Counted from the stretch's first letter, positions 1 through 8,846 are shown. The stretch is DNA of 64,000 bases from Arthrobacter sp. NicSoilB8 (GCF_019977355.1 NZ_AP024655.1:186001-250000); one strand, 5' to 3'. Program-made: numbers and translations. Notes: generated from the letters alone by a model not told the origin.

Positions 1-2
1 AC

Positions 3-764
3 CTCTGGCTCGACGGCGTCAAGGCCGTCACCGAGCACATCCGCCAGTGCTGGGCCTCGCTCTTCACCTCCCGCGCCATCATCTACCGGCTCAAGAACAA
101 CATCCCGAACGAGGGCCTCTCGATGGCGGTCGTGGTGCAGAAGATGGTCAACGCCCGCGTCTCGGGCGTCGCCATCACCATGGACCCCACCAACGGCGAC
201 CGCTCCAAGATCACTATCGACTCCTCCTACGGCGTGGGGGAGATGGTGGTTTCCGGCCAGGTCACGCCGGACAACATCATGCTGGACAAGGTCACGCTGA
301 CCGTTGTCTCCGAACACCTTGGCGACAAGCACGCCGAACTCGTCCCGGACGCCGGTGCCGGCCGCCTCGTGGAGCGGGAGGTCGACGCCGAACGGCGCGG
401 CCGGCGCAGCCTCACCGACGCCGAGCTCACCGCCGTCGCGCAGATGGCCAAGCGCGCGGAGAAGCACTACAAGTGCCCGCAGGACATCGAATGGGCCCTC
501 GACGCGGACCTGCCCGACGGCGAGAACCTGCTCCTGCTGCAGTCCCGCCCGGAAACCGTGCACTCCTCGAAGCCGGCGGCGGTCAAGCAAACGGTGCCCT
601 CGGGCGCCGGCGGCTATTTCAGCGGACTCAGCCCCGCGACTCCTGCGGCCGTGCCCGCATCCACGACGGCGCCAGGCGCCACACCGTCGTCGACGCCCCC
701 GCCCTCAACCGGCGGCTTCAACCTCGGCAGCATCACAGCCTCGCTGCTGAAGCCGTCCTTCTAA
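3..764 (+). CDS. creI: PEP/pyruvate-binding (ATP-grasp) half of a two-subunit phenol phosphotransferase, 5' truncated by window edge
   Basis: The reading frame is open from base 3 and ends with TAA at 762-764, so only the C-terminal ~253 residues are seen. The segment SGVAITMDPTNGDR, then YGVGEMVVSGQVTPD, then WALD and LLLQSRPETVHS, is the conserved end of the PPDK/PEP-synthase nucleotide-binding domain. It ends with a Pro/Thr/Ser-rich tail. The mobile histidine domain is not here but in the next gene, so the enzyme is split in two. Known: in the C. glutamicum cre cluster, CreHI phosphorylates 4-cresol before oxidation. The letter I is assigned from gene order (reverse C-D-E-F-G-H-I), not from a search. 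A generic split PEP-synthase-like enzyme for another substrate remains possible. Confidence 0.75.
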   Translation, partial: LWLDGVKAVTEHIRQCWASLFTSRAIIYRLKNNIPNEGLSMAVVVQKMVNARVSGVAITMDPTNGDRSKITIDSSYGVGEMVVSGQVTPDNIMLDKVTLTVVSEHLGDKHAELVPDAGAGRLVEREVDAERRGRRSLTDAELTAVAQMAKRAEKHYKCPQDIEWALDADLPDGENLLLLQSRPETVHSSKPAAVKQTVPSGAGGYFSGLSPATPAAVPASTTAPGATPSSTPPPSTGGFNLGSITASLLKPSF

Positions 765-832
765 ACAGTTTTGACCCGCTAGTCCGCTCCGTCACCCAGG
801 CCCAACGCCGAGCCCGTATTGAAAGGACCGCC

Positions 833-2719
833 ATGTCCCTGAAGTCCTTCCCCAAGCCCTCCGAGCTTCCGGTTCCCGCCGGGGCCGAGGGCTGGGAAAA
901 GATCTACCCGTACTATCTGGTCTTCCAGGACAAGCTCAAGGAGCAGGAGGATGCCAAGTTCTGGTTCTGCGACAGCCAGCACTGGCCCACCGTATTCAAG
1001 CCCTTCGAGACGATCGGCGGCGAGTTCGCGGTCAAGTGCCTGGGCCAGTACAACGCCCGGCACCTGATGATCCCCAACGCCAACGGCATCGAGTTCCGCG
1101 TCCACCTGGGCTACCTCTACATGTCGCCCATCCCCGTGCCGGAAGACCGGATCGCCGCCCGAGTGCCCCTGTTCGAACAGCGCGTGGGCCACTACTTCCA
1201 GAACTGGGACCAGCTCCTCAAGCAGTGGCACGTGAAGGTCAAGGGCACCATCGACGAGATGGAAACCATCTCCTTCCCCAGGCTCCCGGACATGGTCCCC
1301 ATGGAGGACATCCTCTCCGGCAAGGGCAAGGACGGCTCCGAGAAGCTCCTGGAAAGCTACGACCGGCTCATCCAGCTGGCCTACCAGAACTGGCAGTACC
1401 ACTTCGAGTTCCTCAACCTGGGTTACATCGCCTACCTGGATTTCTTCAACTTCTGCAAGCAGGTCTTCCCCAACATCCCGGACCAGTCCATCGCCACCAT
1501 GGTCCAGGGCGTCGACATGGAGCTCTTCCGCCCGGACGACGAGCTCAAGCAGCTGGCCAAACTCGCCGTCGAACTGAAGCTGCAGACCCATTTCGGGAAC
1601 ACCGACGACGTCCACGCCACCCTGGCTGCCATCGCCGCCGCCCCCGGCGGGGACCGGTGGACCGCCCAGTACGAGGCCGCCAAGGACCCCTGGTTCAACT
1701 TCACCGTGGGCAACGGCTTCTACGGCCACGACAAGTACTGGAACGAACACCAGGAAATCCCGCTCGGCTACATCGCGGACTACATCCGCCGGGTGGACGA
1801 GGGCCAGGAAATCATGCGCCCGGTCGAGGCCCTGATCGCCGAACGCGACCGCATCATCGAGGAATACCGCGACCTGCTGGAAGGCGAAAACCAGGCCCTC
1901 TTCGACGCCAAGCGCGGGCTCGCCGCCACGGCCTACCCGTACGTGGAGAACCACAACTTCTACATCGAGCACTGGACCATGGGCGTCTTCTGGCGCAAGA
2001 TCCGTGAGCTCAGCCGCATGATGCAGGCCGAGGGTTTCTGGACCGAACCGGACGACCTGCTCTACCTCGGACGCAACGAGGTCCGTGACGCGCTGTTTGA
2101 CCTCGTCACCGGCTGGGGCGTCGGCGCCAAGCCGATCGGTCCGGACTACTGGCCGGCGGAGATTGAACGCCGCCGCGGGATCGTGGATGCGCTCAAGACC
2201 GCCCGGCCGGCCCCGGCGCTGAACACCCCGCCGGCATCCATCACCGAACCCTTCACCCGGATGCTCTGGGGCATCACCACCGAGCAGGTCCAGCAGTGGC
2301 TGGGCGCAGGTGTTGAAGTGGAGGGCGGCGGCCTGCGCGGCATGGCGGCCTCGCCCGGCGTCGTGGAAGGCCTGGCCCGTGTTGTCACCGACGCGGACCA
2401 GCTCTCCGAGGTCCAGCAGGGCGAGATCCTGGTCGCCACGGTCACGGCGCCGTCCTGGGGCCCGATCTTCGGCAAGATCAAGGCCACGGTCACGGACATC
2501 GGCGGCATGATGAGCCACGCGGCGATCGTCTGCCGCGAATACGGGCTGCCGGCCGTGACGGGCACCGGCTCGGCGTCCACCACCATCAAGACCGGCCAGC
2601 GGCTGCGGGTGGACGGCACCAAGGGCACGGTCCAGATCCTCGATGCGCTGATTCCCGATGCCGGGGAACCGGAGCTGCAGGTCGCCGGACCCGGGGCGCA
2701 CAGCCACAGCCATGTCTGA
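833..2719 (+). CDS. creH: PEP-utilising mobile-domain (phosphohistidine) half of the phenol phosphotransferase
   Basis: 628 aa, ATG at 833 preceded by GAAAGGA. The long upstream extension of this frame runs through creI coding sequence and is rejected. The N-terminal ~500 residues are the family-specific substrate or linker region (rich in Trp/Tyr, for example NWQYHFEFLNLGY). The C-terminal ~120 residues form the swivelling phosphohistidine domain with GGMMSHAAIVCREYGLP, catalytic His about residue 562. The chain ends in HSHSHV. Known: such domains accept phosphate from the ATP-grasp partner and pass it to the substrate. Inference: with the preceding gene it makes an aryl phosphate from an alkylphenol. 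The stop overlaps the next start by 8 bp, so translation is probably coupled. Confidence 0.8.
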   Translation: MSLKSFPKPSELPVPAGAEGWEKIYPYYLVFQDKLKEQEDAKFWFCDSQHWPTVFKPFETIGGEFAVKCLGQYNARHLMIPNANGIEFRVHLGYLYMSPIPVPEDRIAARVPLFEQRVGHYFQNWDQLLKQWHVKVKGTIDEMETISFPRLPDMVPMEDILSGKGKDGSEKLLESYDRLIQLAYQNWQYHFEFLNLGYIAYLDFFNFCKQVFPNIPDQSIATMVQGVDMELFRPDDELKQLAKLAVELKLQTHFGNTDDVHATLAAIAAAPGGDRWTAQYEAAKDPWFNFTVGNGFYGHDKYWNEHQEIPLGYIADYIRRVDEGQEIMRPVEALIAERDRIIEEYRDLLEGENQALFDAKRGLAATAYPYVENHNFYIEHWTMGVFWRKIRELSRMMQAEGFWTEPDDLLYLGRNEVRDALFDLVTGWGVGAKPIGPDYWPAEIERRRGIVDALKTARPAPALNTPPASITEPFTRMLWGITTEQVQQWLGAGVEVEGGGLRGMAASPGVVEGLARVVTDADQLSEVQQGEILVATVTAPSWGPIFGKIKATVTDIGGMMSHAAIVCREYGLPAVTGTGSASTTIKTGQRLRVDGTKGTVQILDALIPDAGEPELQVAGPGAHSHSHV

Positions 2720-3533
2720 TCCGAACACGCTTCCCTCGAATATGTCCGCTGCGGAATATGACGGCCCCGGGCAGACAAGCCAAGCGGGCCGGCCCGCCCG
2801 CACTGTCCTGATCACCGGTGCCGCCGGCGGGCTGGGCCGGGCGTTCGCGCTCGGCTTCGCCCGCCGCGGCTACCGCGTGGCGGTAGCCGACGTCAACGTC
2901 CAGGGCGCCGAGGAAACCGCCAAACTTGTCCTGGATGCCGGGGCCGACGCGGCAGCCTTCCACGCCGACGTCACCAGCGTCGACTCCACCGAGACCCTCG
3001 CGAAAAGCTGCGCGGACTTCGGCAACGGGAGCATCGACGTCGTGCTCAACAACGCCGCCGTGTACGCGGGGGTGACCCGCAGCCCGTTCGAGGACATCGA
3101 TCCGGCCGAATGGGACCTGGTGATGAACGTGAACCTCAAGGGACCCTGGCTCGTGACCCGGGCGGCCAGCCCGTACCTGCCCGAGGGCGGGCGCGTCATC
3201 AACCTCTCCAGCGCCACGATCTTCAGCGGCTCGGAACAGTGGCTGCACTACGTCGCCTCCAAAGGCGGCGTGGTGGCCCTGACCCGGGTGATGGCGAAGG
3301 AACTGGGCCGCCGGGGGATCACGGTCAACGCGATCGCGCCCGGCTTCACCCTCACCGAGGCCAGCTACGGGCTGATGGAGAACGCCGAGAACTACGGTGT
3401 GGACCGCGGCGCCATCAAGCGGGCCAGCCAGCCGGAGGACATTGTGGGCGCGGCGCTTTTCCTGGCCGGGCCGGACAGTTCCTACTACACGGGCCAGACC
3501 ATGGTGGTCGACGGCGGCCGCCAGTTCATCTGA
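2712..3533 (+). CDS. creG: Short-chain dehydrogenase/reductase of the cre operon
   Basis: 273 aa from the ATG at 2712, which overlaps the creH stop. A longer frame from 2658 exists but lies inside creH. It has the NAD(P)-binding TGAAGGLG motif near the N terminus, NNAAV in the middle, a catalytic Y-V-A-S-K and the C-terminal VDGG of classical SDRs. Known: CreG in C. glutamicum acts as alcohol dehydrogenase on the oxidised side chain. Inference: it oxidises the hydroxyalkyl-phenyl phosphate made by the P450 to the aldehyde. The substrate cannot be read from the sequence. Confidence 0.75.
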   Translation: MSDPNTLPSNMSAAEYDGPGQTSQAGRPARTVLITGAAGGLGRAFALGFARRGYRVAVADVNVQGAEETAKLVLDAGADAAAFHADVTSVDSTETLAKSCADFGNGSIDVVLNNAAVYAGVTRSPFEDIDPAEWDLVMNVNLKGPWLVTRAASPYLPEGGRVINLSSATIFSGSEQWLHYVASKGGVVALTRVMAKELGRRGITVNAIAPGFTLTEASYGLMENAENYGVDRGAIKRASQPEDIVGAALFLAGPDSSYYTGQTMVVDGGRQFI

Positions 3534-3582
3534 CCGCACCCCGTACCCACCCACCTTTCCGCTTCAACCCCAAGGAGGACCA

Positions 3583-3903
3583 ATGCCAACGGTTCATTTC
3601 ACCGACGCCGAGGGCGCTGTCCGCGACGTTCAGGGCAACACCGGCGACTCCGTCATGGAAACCGCGGTGCGCAACGGCGTCCCCGGCATCGTCGCCGAAT
3701 GCGGCGGCTCGCTGTCCTGCGCCACCTGCCACGTCTTCGTCCGCGAGGACTGCCTCGCGCAGCTCCCGCCGATGGAGGACATGGAGGACGAGATGCTCTA
3801 CGGCACGGCCGTGGACCGCGAGGACAACTCGCGGCTGTCCTGCCAGCTCCGCCTCACGGACGAGCTCGAACTGTTCGTCACCACCCCGGAAACCCAGGTG
3901 TAG
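3583..3903 (+). CDS. creF: Adrenodoxin-type [2Fe-2S] ferredoxin
   Basis: 106 aa with a strong AAGGAGG ribosome site at 3572-3578. Cluster ligands fit the vertebrate/P450-type pattern: C40-x5-C46-x2-C49 and C87. An acidic helix (MEDMEDEM) between the third and fourth Cys is the usual docking surface for reductase and P450. Its partner reductase starts 2 bases downstream. Inference: it passes electrons from the reductase to a cytochrome P450 (CreJ in the cre system) that is not in this window and should lie upstream. Confidence 0.85.
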   Translation: MPTVHFTDAEGAVRDVQGNTGDSVMETAVRNGVPGIVAECGGSLSCATCHVFVREDCLAQLPPMEDMEDEMLYGTAVDREDNSRLSCQLRLTDELELFVTTPETQV

Positions 3904-3905
3904 CC

Positions 3906-5243
3906 GTGAGCACCAACGCGGTTGAGCAGGCGGCCCCCGCCGCCCAGGCCGAGGGCGCAACGCCTTCGAGCACGCCGGCCCGCACCGGCCTGCTGATCAT
4001 CGGGGCGAGCCAGTCCGGCGTCCAGCTCGCGGTATCCCTGCGGGCGCTCGGCTTCGACGAGCACATCACCTTGCTCGGCGACGAGGACCACCGGCCCTAC
4101 CAGCGCCCCGCCCTGTCCAAGGAGTTCCTGCAGGGCACCGTGGAGAGCGAATCGCTGATCTTCCGCTCGAACGAATACTGGGCCGAACACAACGTGGACC
4201 TGGTCAAGGGCGAATTCATCGTCCGGATCGACAAGAACACGGACGGCTCCGGAACCGCGCATTCTTCCTCCGGCAAACAGTTCCCCTTCAAGCGCCTGGC
4301 CCTCACCGTGGGTGCCCGCGCCCGGAAACTGGAGATCGAGGGCGGGGACCTCGACGGCGTGCTGTACCTGCGCAATGCCGACGACGCCCTGGCGCTCAAG
4401 GCGCGGGTGGGCGATGCCAGCGATGTGGTGGTGATCGGCGGCGGATTCATCGGCCTCGAGGCCGCGTCCAGCCTGCAGAAAATGGGCAAGAACGTCACCG
4501 TCCTGGAGTTCGGCCCGCGGCTCGTCGGCCGCGCCGTCGGCGAGGAAACGGCCCAGTACTTCCTGCAGGCGCACCGCTCCCGCGGCCTGGACATCCGGCT
4601 CAGCGTGAGCGCCAGGCGCTTCATCGCGAACGACGCCCCGGGGGAGCGGCGCCCGGCGGTGGCCGGCGTCGAACTCGAGGACGGCACCGTGCTGCCCGCG
4701 CAGATCGTGCTGATCGGGATCGGCGTCATCCCCAATACCCAACTGGCCGAACAGCTCGGGCTGACGGTCGACAACGGGATCGTGGTGGACCGCTTTGCGC
4801 TGGCCTCCGACGGCACCACGGTGGCGATCGGCGACTGCGCCAACATGCCCAACCCGGTGCCCGGCTCCGCACCGGGAGAGCGGATCCGGCTCGAAAGCGT
4901 CAACAACGCGATCGAGCACGCCAAGGTGGCCGCGTATTCGCTCACCGGCCGGCGGGAGGAATATGCCGGCATTCCGTGGTTCTGGTCCAACCAGGCGGAC
5001 CTCAAGCTGCAGATCGCCGGACTGTGCAACGGCTACGACCGGACCGTCCTCCGGCGCGACGAGGAACGCGGGAAATTCAGCGTCCTCTACTACCGCCACG
5101 GCCAGGTCATCGCCGCGGACTGCGTCAATGCGCCGCTGGACTTCATGGCCGTGAAGAACGCCCTGGCCAAAGGCCAGAACATCCCTGCCGAGGCTGCTGC
5201 CGATGCGGCCACACCCCTCAAGACGATCACGACAGACAGCTAA
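3906..5243 (+). CDS. creE: FAD-dependent ferredoxin reductase (rubredoxin/putidaredoxin reductase type)
   Basis: 445 aa with a GTG start at 3906, two bases after the ferredoxin stop. The N-terminal ~30 residues are low-complexity Ala/Thr/Ser. The FAD site reads GASQSGVQ, a Ser-for-Gly variant of the usual GxGxxG. Then come RPYQRPALSKEFL, the NAD-binding VVVIGGGFIGLEAA near residue 177, and the second FAD motif AIGDCAN. Length and order fit class I P450 ferredoxin reductases. Role: moves electrons from NAD(P)H to the CreF ferredoxin. Confidence 0.85.
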   Translation: MSTNAVEQAAPAAQAEGATPSSTPARTGLLIIGASQSGVQLAVSLRALGFDEHITLLGDEDHRPYQRPALSKEFLQGTVESESLIFRSNEYWAEHNVDLVKGEFIVRIDKNTDGSGTAHSSSGKQFPFKRLALTVGARARKLEIEGGDLDGVLYLRNADDALALKARVGDASDVVVIGGGFIGLEAASSLQKMGKNVTVLEFGPRLVGRAVGEETAQYFLQAHRSRGLDIRLSVSARRFIANDAPGERRPAVAGVELEDGTVLPAQIVLIGIGVIPNTQLAEQLGLTVDNGIVVDRFALASDGTTVAIGDCANMPNPVPGSAPGERIRLESVNNAIEHAKVAAYSLTGRREEYAGIPWFWSNQADLKLQIAGLCNGYDRTVLRRDEERGKFSVLYYRHGQVIAADCVNAPLDFMAVKNALAKGQNIPAEAAADAATPLKTITTDS

Positions 5244-5284
5244 CTGCACTCAGGCATTAAGTCTGCCGCCCCCGAAGGAGCATT

Positions 5285-6043
5285 ATGACCACCCCCAAGA
5301 CCCCGGTTGCCGATGCCGGCGGAGGCGCCGCCGCGACCACGGCTGCCGCCGCTGCCCATCCGGCGGCTGAAGCATTTGCCGCAGCGTACCCGGACCGGCC
5401 CGTTCCGGCAGCGGGACCGGTGGACACCTCGCCGATCGCCACGACGCCGGCAGCACTCGAGGAACTCGACGGAGTGTGGCGGGCCGTGGTGCAGGAGACC
5501 CGGACCCGCGGCAACGACATCCACCTGCCGATTTCCCTCGCCTTCGCCGAGCGGCTCTGCCGGGCCTACCCCGACGCCGACGCCGAACTTGTCCGCGTGG
5601 CCACGCTGCTGCACGACACCGGCTGGGCCCACGTGGACGAATCCCGGATCATCTCCGAAGGCTTCGCCGGCGACTGGCGCAAGGCCGCCATCCGCTACGA
5701 ACACGAAAAGAAGGGCTGCGAGGTGACCCGCCGGGTCCTCCCCGGCCTGGGCTACCCTGCCGAGTTCGTGGAGCGCGTCTGCGACATCATCGACGGCCAC
5801 GACACCCGCCCCGTGGCCCACTCCCTGGAAGACGCGCTGATGCGGGATGCGGACCGGCTGTGGCGCTTCGACCAGGCCGGGATCGCGCTTGCCTCATCCT
5901 GGTTCGGGATGGACCCGGCCACGTACACGGACAGGCTGGCCGCGGAAATCGTGCCGGAACTCATCACCGAGGCGGCCCGTGACATGGCCGTCGCGGACCT
6001 GGGCCGCTCCACGGCCCTGCTCAAGACGGCGGTGATCCGATGA
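5285..6043 (+). CDS. creD: HD-domain phosphohydrolase of the cre operon
   Basis: 252 aa, with a GAAGGAG site just upstream. The first ~50 residues are Ala/Pro-rich and probably disordered. The metal-binding HD motif is in VATLLHDTGW near residue 108, with later His/Asp in YEHEKKG and IIDGHDTRP, as in HD metallohydrolases. Known: CreD removes the phosphate at the end of the 4-cresol route. Inference: here it hydrolyses the oxidised aryl phosphate (for example carboxyphenyl phosphate). The last four bases overlap the ATG of the aldehyde dehydrogenase gene. Confidence 0.75.
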   Translation: MTTPKTPVADAGGGAAATTAAAAAHPAAEAFAAAYPDRPVPAAGPVDTSPIATTPAALEELDGVWRAVVQETRTRGNDIHLPISLAFAERLCRAYPDADAELVRVATLLHDTGWAHVDESRIISEGFAGDWRKAAIRYEHEKKGCEVTRRVLPGLGYPAEFVERVCDIIDGHDTRPVAHSLEDALMRDADRLWRFDQAGIALASSWFGMDPATYTDRLAAEIVPELITEAARDMAVADLGRSTALLKTAVIR

Positions 6044-7686
6044 CCGCCACGCACCACGCAGGCACCTCCGGTGGGGCCCCGGCGGAGAGCCAGGCCGGGA
6101 CCAAGGCCGGGACCAAGGCCGGGACGCCTGCCGGGACGCCTGCCGGGGTCCCGGCATCGGGGGAGGCGGCGGAAGCGCCGCCGTCGTCCGCTCCCGCCAT
6201 GGCAGCGCGCGCCGCGCTCACCCTGCCGCACACCCACGTGGACAGCGTCTTCATCGACGGAGCCTGGACAGCAGCCCGCGGCACCGGCCGCAACCCGGTC
6301 ACCGACCCCGCCACCGGCGAAGTGTGGGGCTCCGTCCCGGACGGCACCGCCGAGGACGTGGACGCCGCCGTCGCGTCCGCCCGGCGAGCCTTCGAAGGGG
6401 AGTGGCCGCGGCTGGCACCGTCCGAGCGTGCCGCCTATCTGCTGCGCATCGCCGAGGAAGTGGAAAAGCGCGCGGAGGACCTCTCGCTGACCAACACTCG
6501 GGAAAACGGTTCGCCCGTCTCCGAATCCTCGGGGGCGGCAGCGAATGCCGCGGGCATCTTCCGCTACTTCGCCACGCTCGCCGGCTACCTGGAGCGCGAG
6601 GATGTGCGCGCCTTCCCGCGCGGCGGCGGTGAATCCGTGGTGCGGCGTGACCCGATCGGCGTGTGCGCGCTGATCGCGCCATGGAACTTCCCCATCAACC
6701 TCGTTGTCATCAAACTCGCCCCGGCGCTGCTGGCCGGGTGCACCGTGGTGATCAAACCGGCGTCGCCCACGCCGCTGTCGCTCCGCGTGATCATCGACGC
6801 CGTGGCCGCTGCCGGAGTTCCGGCCGGCGTGGTCAACCTGGTCACCGGCTCCGGACGGCTGGGCGACGCGCTGGTGAAGCACCCTGGCGTGGACAAGGTG
6901 GCCTTCACAGGTTCGACGCCGGTAGGCCGGAAGATCGCGGCCGCCTGCGGGGAACTGCTGCGCCCTGTCACCCTGGAACTGGGCGGGAAGTCGAGCGCGA
7001 TCGTGATGCCGGACGCCGATCTGGACGCCATGTCCAAGGTCCTGATCCGTTCGTCCATGCGCAACACCGGGCAGACCTGCTACATCTCCACCCGCATCCT
7101 GGCCCCGGCGAGCCGTTACGAGGAAGTGGTGGATATGGTGACCGCCACCATCGCTGCCGGGAAGCAGGGGGACCCGCTGGACCCCGGCACGGTGTTTGGT
7201 CCGTGTGCCACGGAATCGCAGTACCGGACCGTGCTGGAATATGTGGAGTCGGGACTGGCCGAAGGCGCCCGCGCCACCACCGGGGGCCGGGCGGCGGCCC
7301 TGGGCGGTGGGCTCGAGGGCGGGTACTTCGTGGAACCTACCGTGTTCGCCGACGTCACGCCGGACATGAGGATCTCCCGCGAGGAGATCTTCGGCCCGGT
7401 GATCTGCATCCTGAAGTACGACGACGCCGACGGCAGCGTTGATGAGGCGGTGGCGCTGGCGAACAACACCGAGTTCGGCCTGGGCGGGCTCGTGTTCGGG
7501 CAGGACCCGGCCGCGGCGCTGGCTGTGGCGGACCGGATGGACACAGGATCGGTGGGCATCAATTTCTTTGCCTCAAACCATGCCGCACCATTCGGCGGCC
7601 GGCACGACTCCGGCCTGGGCACCGAGTATGGCACCGAGGGCCTGAACGCCTACCTGAGCTACAAGTCGATCCACCGGAAGGTTTGA
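6040..7686 (+). CDS. creC: NAD(P)-dependent aldehyde dehydrogenase with repeat-rich N-terminal extension
   Basis: 548 aa, starting in an ATGA overlap with creD. The domain proper begins near residue 60 (HVDSVFIDGAW). It carries APWNFP, the nucleotide-loop FTGSTPVG, the general base Glu313 in LELGGK and catalytic Cys347 in GQTCYIS. Residues ~8-50 are an added tail with two AGTK and two AGTP repeats made by 12-bp DNA duplications near 6098-6150. ALDH chains are normally ~480-500 aa, so the extension accounts for the extra length. Inference: it oxidises the side-chain aldehyde to the acid. It is the last gene of the operon, and palindromic repeats follow. Confidence 0.85.
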   Translation: MTATHHAGTSGGAPAESQAGTKAGTKAGTPAGTPAGVPASGEAAEAPPSSAPAMAARAALTLPHTHVDSVFIDGAWTAARGTGRNPVTDPATGEVWGSVPDGTAEDVDAAVASARRAFEGEWPRLAPSERAAYLLRIAEEVEKRAEDLSLTNTRENGSPVSESSGAAANAAGIFRYFATLAGYLEREDVRAFPRGGGESVVRRDPIGVCALIAPWNFPINLVVIKLAPALLAGCTVVIKPASPTPLSLRVIIDAVAAAGVPAGVVNLVTGSGRLGDALVKHPGVDKVAFTGSTPVGRKIAAACGELLRPVTLELGGKSSAIVMPDADLDAMSKVLIRSSMRNTGQTCYISTRILAPASRYEEVVDMVTATIAAGKQGDPLDPGTVFGPCATESQYRTVLEYVESGLAEGARATTGGRAAALGGGLEGGYFVEPTVFADVTPDMRISREEIFGPVICILKYDDADGSVDEAVALANNTEFGLGGLVFGQDPAAALAVADRMDTGSVGINFFASNHAAPFGGRHDSGLGTEYGTEGLNAYLSYKSIHRKV

Positions 7687-7717
7687 CCGGGCGGCTCGAC
7701 ACGGTGACACCGGGGCC

Positions 7718-7945
7718 GCGGGACATGCCCTCCTCCGGCGCCCAGGGATGGGCATAAGCCCACTATGTCCATCGCTCAGGCGCAGCGCGGGGCATGTGCC
7801 AACGGGGCTGCGGGACATGCCCTCCTCCGGCGCCCAGGGATGGGCATAAGCCCACTATGTCCATCGCTCAGGCGCAGCGCGGGGCATGTGCCAACGGGGC
7901 CGCGGGACATGTCCGCTGCTGAGCGACAGCGCGGTGCATGTCCCC
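7718..7945. repeat. Tandem 92-bp palindromic repeat, two perfect copies plus a short third
   Basis: The block starting at 7718 is repeated exactly at 7810 (period 92 bp). Each copy opens with GGGACATGCCC (7720, 7812) and closes with GGGCATGTGCC (ending 7800, 7892), which can pair as an outer stem. Inside sits GGGCATAAGCCC, a small inner hairpin. A shortened relative begins at 7904 (GGGACATGTCC) and closes with GCATGTCCCC near 7936-7945. Short open frames here read through repeat sequence and are not called as genes. Function is unknown: it could be an RNA structure, a REP-like element or a mobile repeat. Confidence 0.85.
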
Positions 7946-8048
7946 AGGGGCGCCGTGGCCAATGAGGGCCAGTCCTCAGCCGGACGGCTTGATGCCACGG
8001 ATGGAGCCAAACACCGTGCGGTCTCAGTTCCGCGGAACCAGGGGCCAC

Positions 8049-8128
8049 GGGACATGTCCTTCTCTGGTGCCAAGCAGTGGACATAAGCGCAATATGTTCC
8101 TTCCTGGGCCGCGCCGTGGAACATGTCC
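8049..8128. repeat. Diverged 80-bp copy of the CATG-type palindromic repeat
   Basis: It opens with GGGACATGTCC (8049-8059) and ends with GGAACATGTCC (8118-8128). The inner part, TGGACATAAGCGCAATATGT, aligns position by position with TGGGCATAAGCCCACTATGT of the 7720 copies. The outer arms changed between copies yet can still pair, which suggests the fold rather than the exact bases is kept. Confidence 0.7.
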
Positions 8129-8138
8129 TGACCGGAAA

Positions 8139-8241
8139 GGGGACATGCTCATTGGTGGGCAACGCCGGGGAGCATGTTCGGGACAGGCAATCACTCTGTG
8201 GGGACATGCTCATTGCCTGGCAGCACCGGGGAGCATGTCCC
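8139..8241. repeat. Two short hairpin repeats of the same CATG family
   Basis: Copy one runs from GGGGACATGCTC at 8139 to AGCATGTTCG at 8180. Copy two has a perfect 11-bp stem, GGGACATGCTC (8201-8211) with GAGCATGTCCC (8231-8241), around a 19-base loop. The loops are related (ATTGGTGGGC.. versus ATTGCCTGGC..). They lie about 120 bp before the next gene. Confidence 0.8.
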
Positions 8242-8357
8242 GCGCGGGCATAGGCGCGGGCATGAGGGAAGGCGCGAGGGCGCCGGAGCCAGGCACTGTT
8301 GCGGTCCGCCACGCGCACCGGACCCCAAAGCCCGGCCTGAATACGGCCGGCCCTAGA

Positions 8358-8789
8358 ATGGTCACAATGATGCCAGGACACATTACCGCAGCTCACGGAA
8401 AGAACGTGCTGAGCGTCAGCGCGGGCATCATCACATCGGTCTGGCAGCCCGGCTCCGTTGTCGACGTCCACGACGCCAAGGAGGCCATGCGGGCCGTCGA
8501 GCAGATCACCGGGGGAACCCCGATGCCAATGCTCTCTGAAATGACGGACGTGGAGATCAGCGCGGCCGCCAGATACGAGTTCGCCCAGACTGCAGGGGTC
8601 CTGGCGATTGCGGTGCTCGGATCCAGCACCGTGGATCGCGTAGTCGCGGCGGCAATGAAGCGGCACACCCGGTATCCCCACGAATTCTTCACGTCCAGGG
8701 ACGACGCCATGGCATGGCTGAACAATTTCGCCGCCGGCGGCGGCAGCCGGCCCGAGGGCTATCCGGACGGCATCTCCGCCCTGACCTGA
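8358..8789 (+). CDS. Small protein of unknown function, possibly SpoIIAA/STAS-like
   Basis: About 143 aa. Three in-frame ATGs at 8358, 8367 and 8370 are all possible starts. I see a mixed alpha/beta protein with no signal peptide or membrane segment. A strand-like N terminus (VLSVSAGIITSVW) is followed by helices and a FTSRDDAMAWLNNF ending typical of small SpoIIAA-like proteins, whose last helix packs on the sheet. This resemblance is weak. It sits alone between a repeat array and a convergent regulator, so context does not help. Confidence 0.55.
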   Translation: MVTMMPGHITAAHGKNVLSVSAGIITSVWQPGSVVDVHDAKEAMRAVEQITGGTPMPMLSEMTDVEISAAARYEFAQTAGVLAIAVLGSSTVDRVVAAAMKRHTRYPHEFFTSRDDAMAWLNNFAAGGGSRPEGYPDGISALT

Positions 8790-8846
8790 CGGCCCTGACG
8801 TGACGGCCCTGACCTGACAGCCTCGGCCTGACAGCACCGGTGACGG

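Noticed and set aside
47..832. Long 5' extension of the creH reading frame
   Set aside because: It lies out of frame over the clearly coding end of the ATP-grasp gene (3-764). The conserved protein and ribosome site start at 833.
7765..8086. Short open frames in the palindromic repeat array
   Set aside because: They read through tandem repeat units in several frames and have no ribosome sites or conserved pattern.
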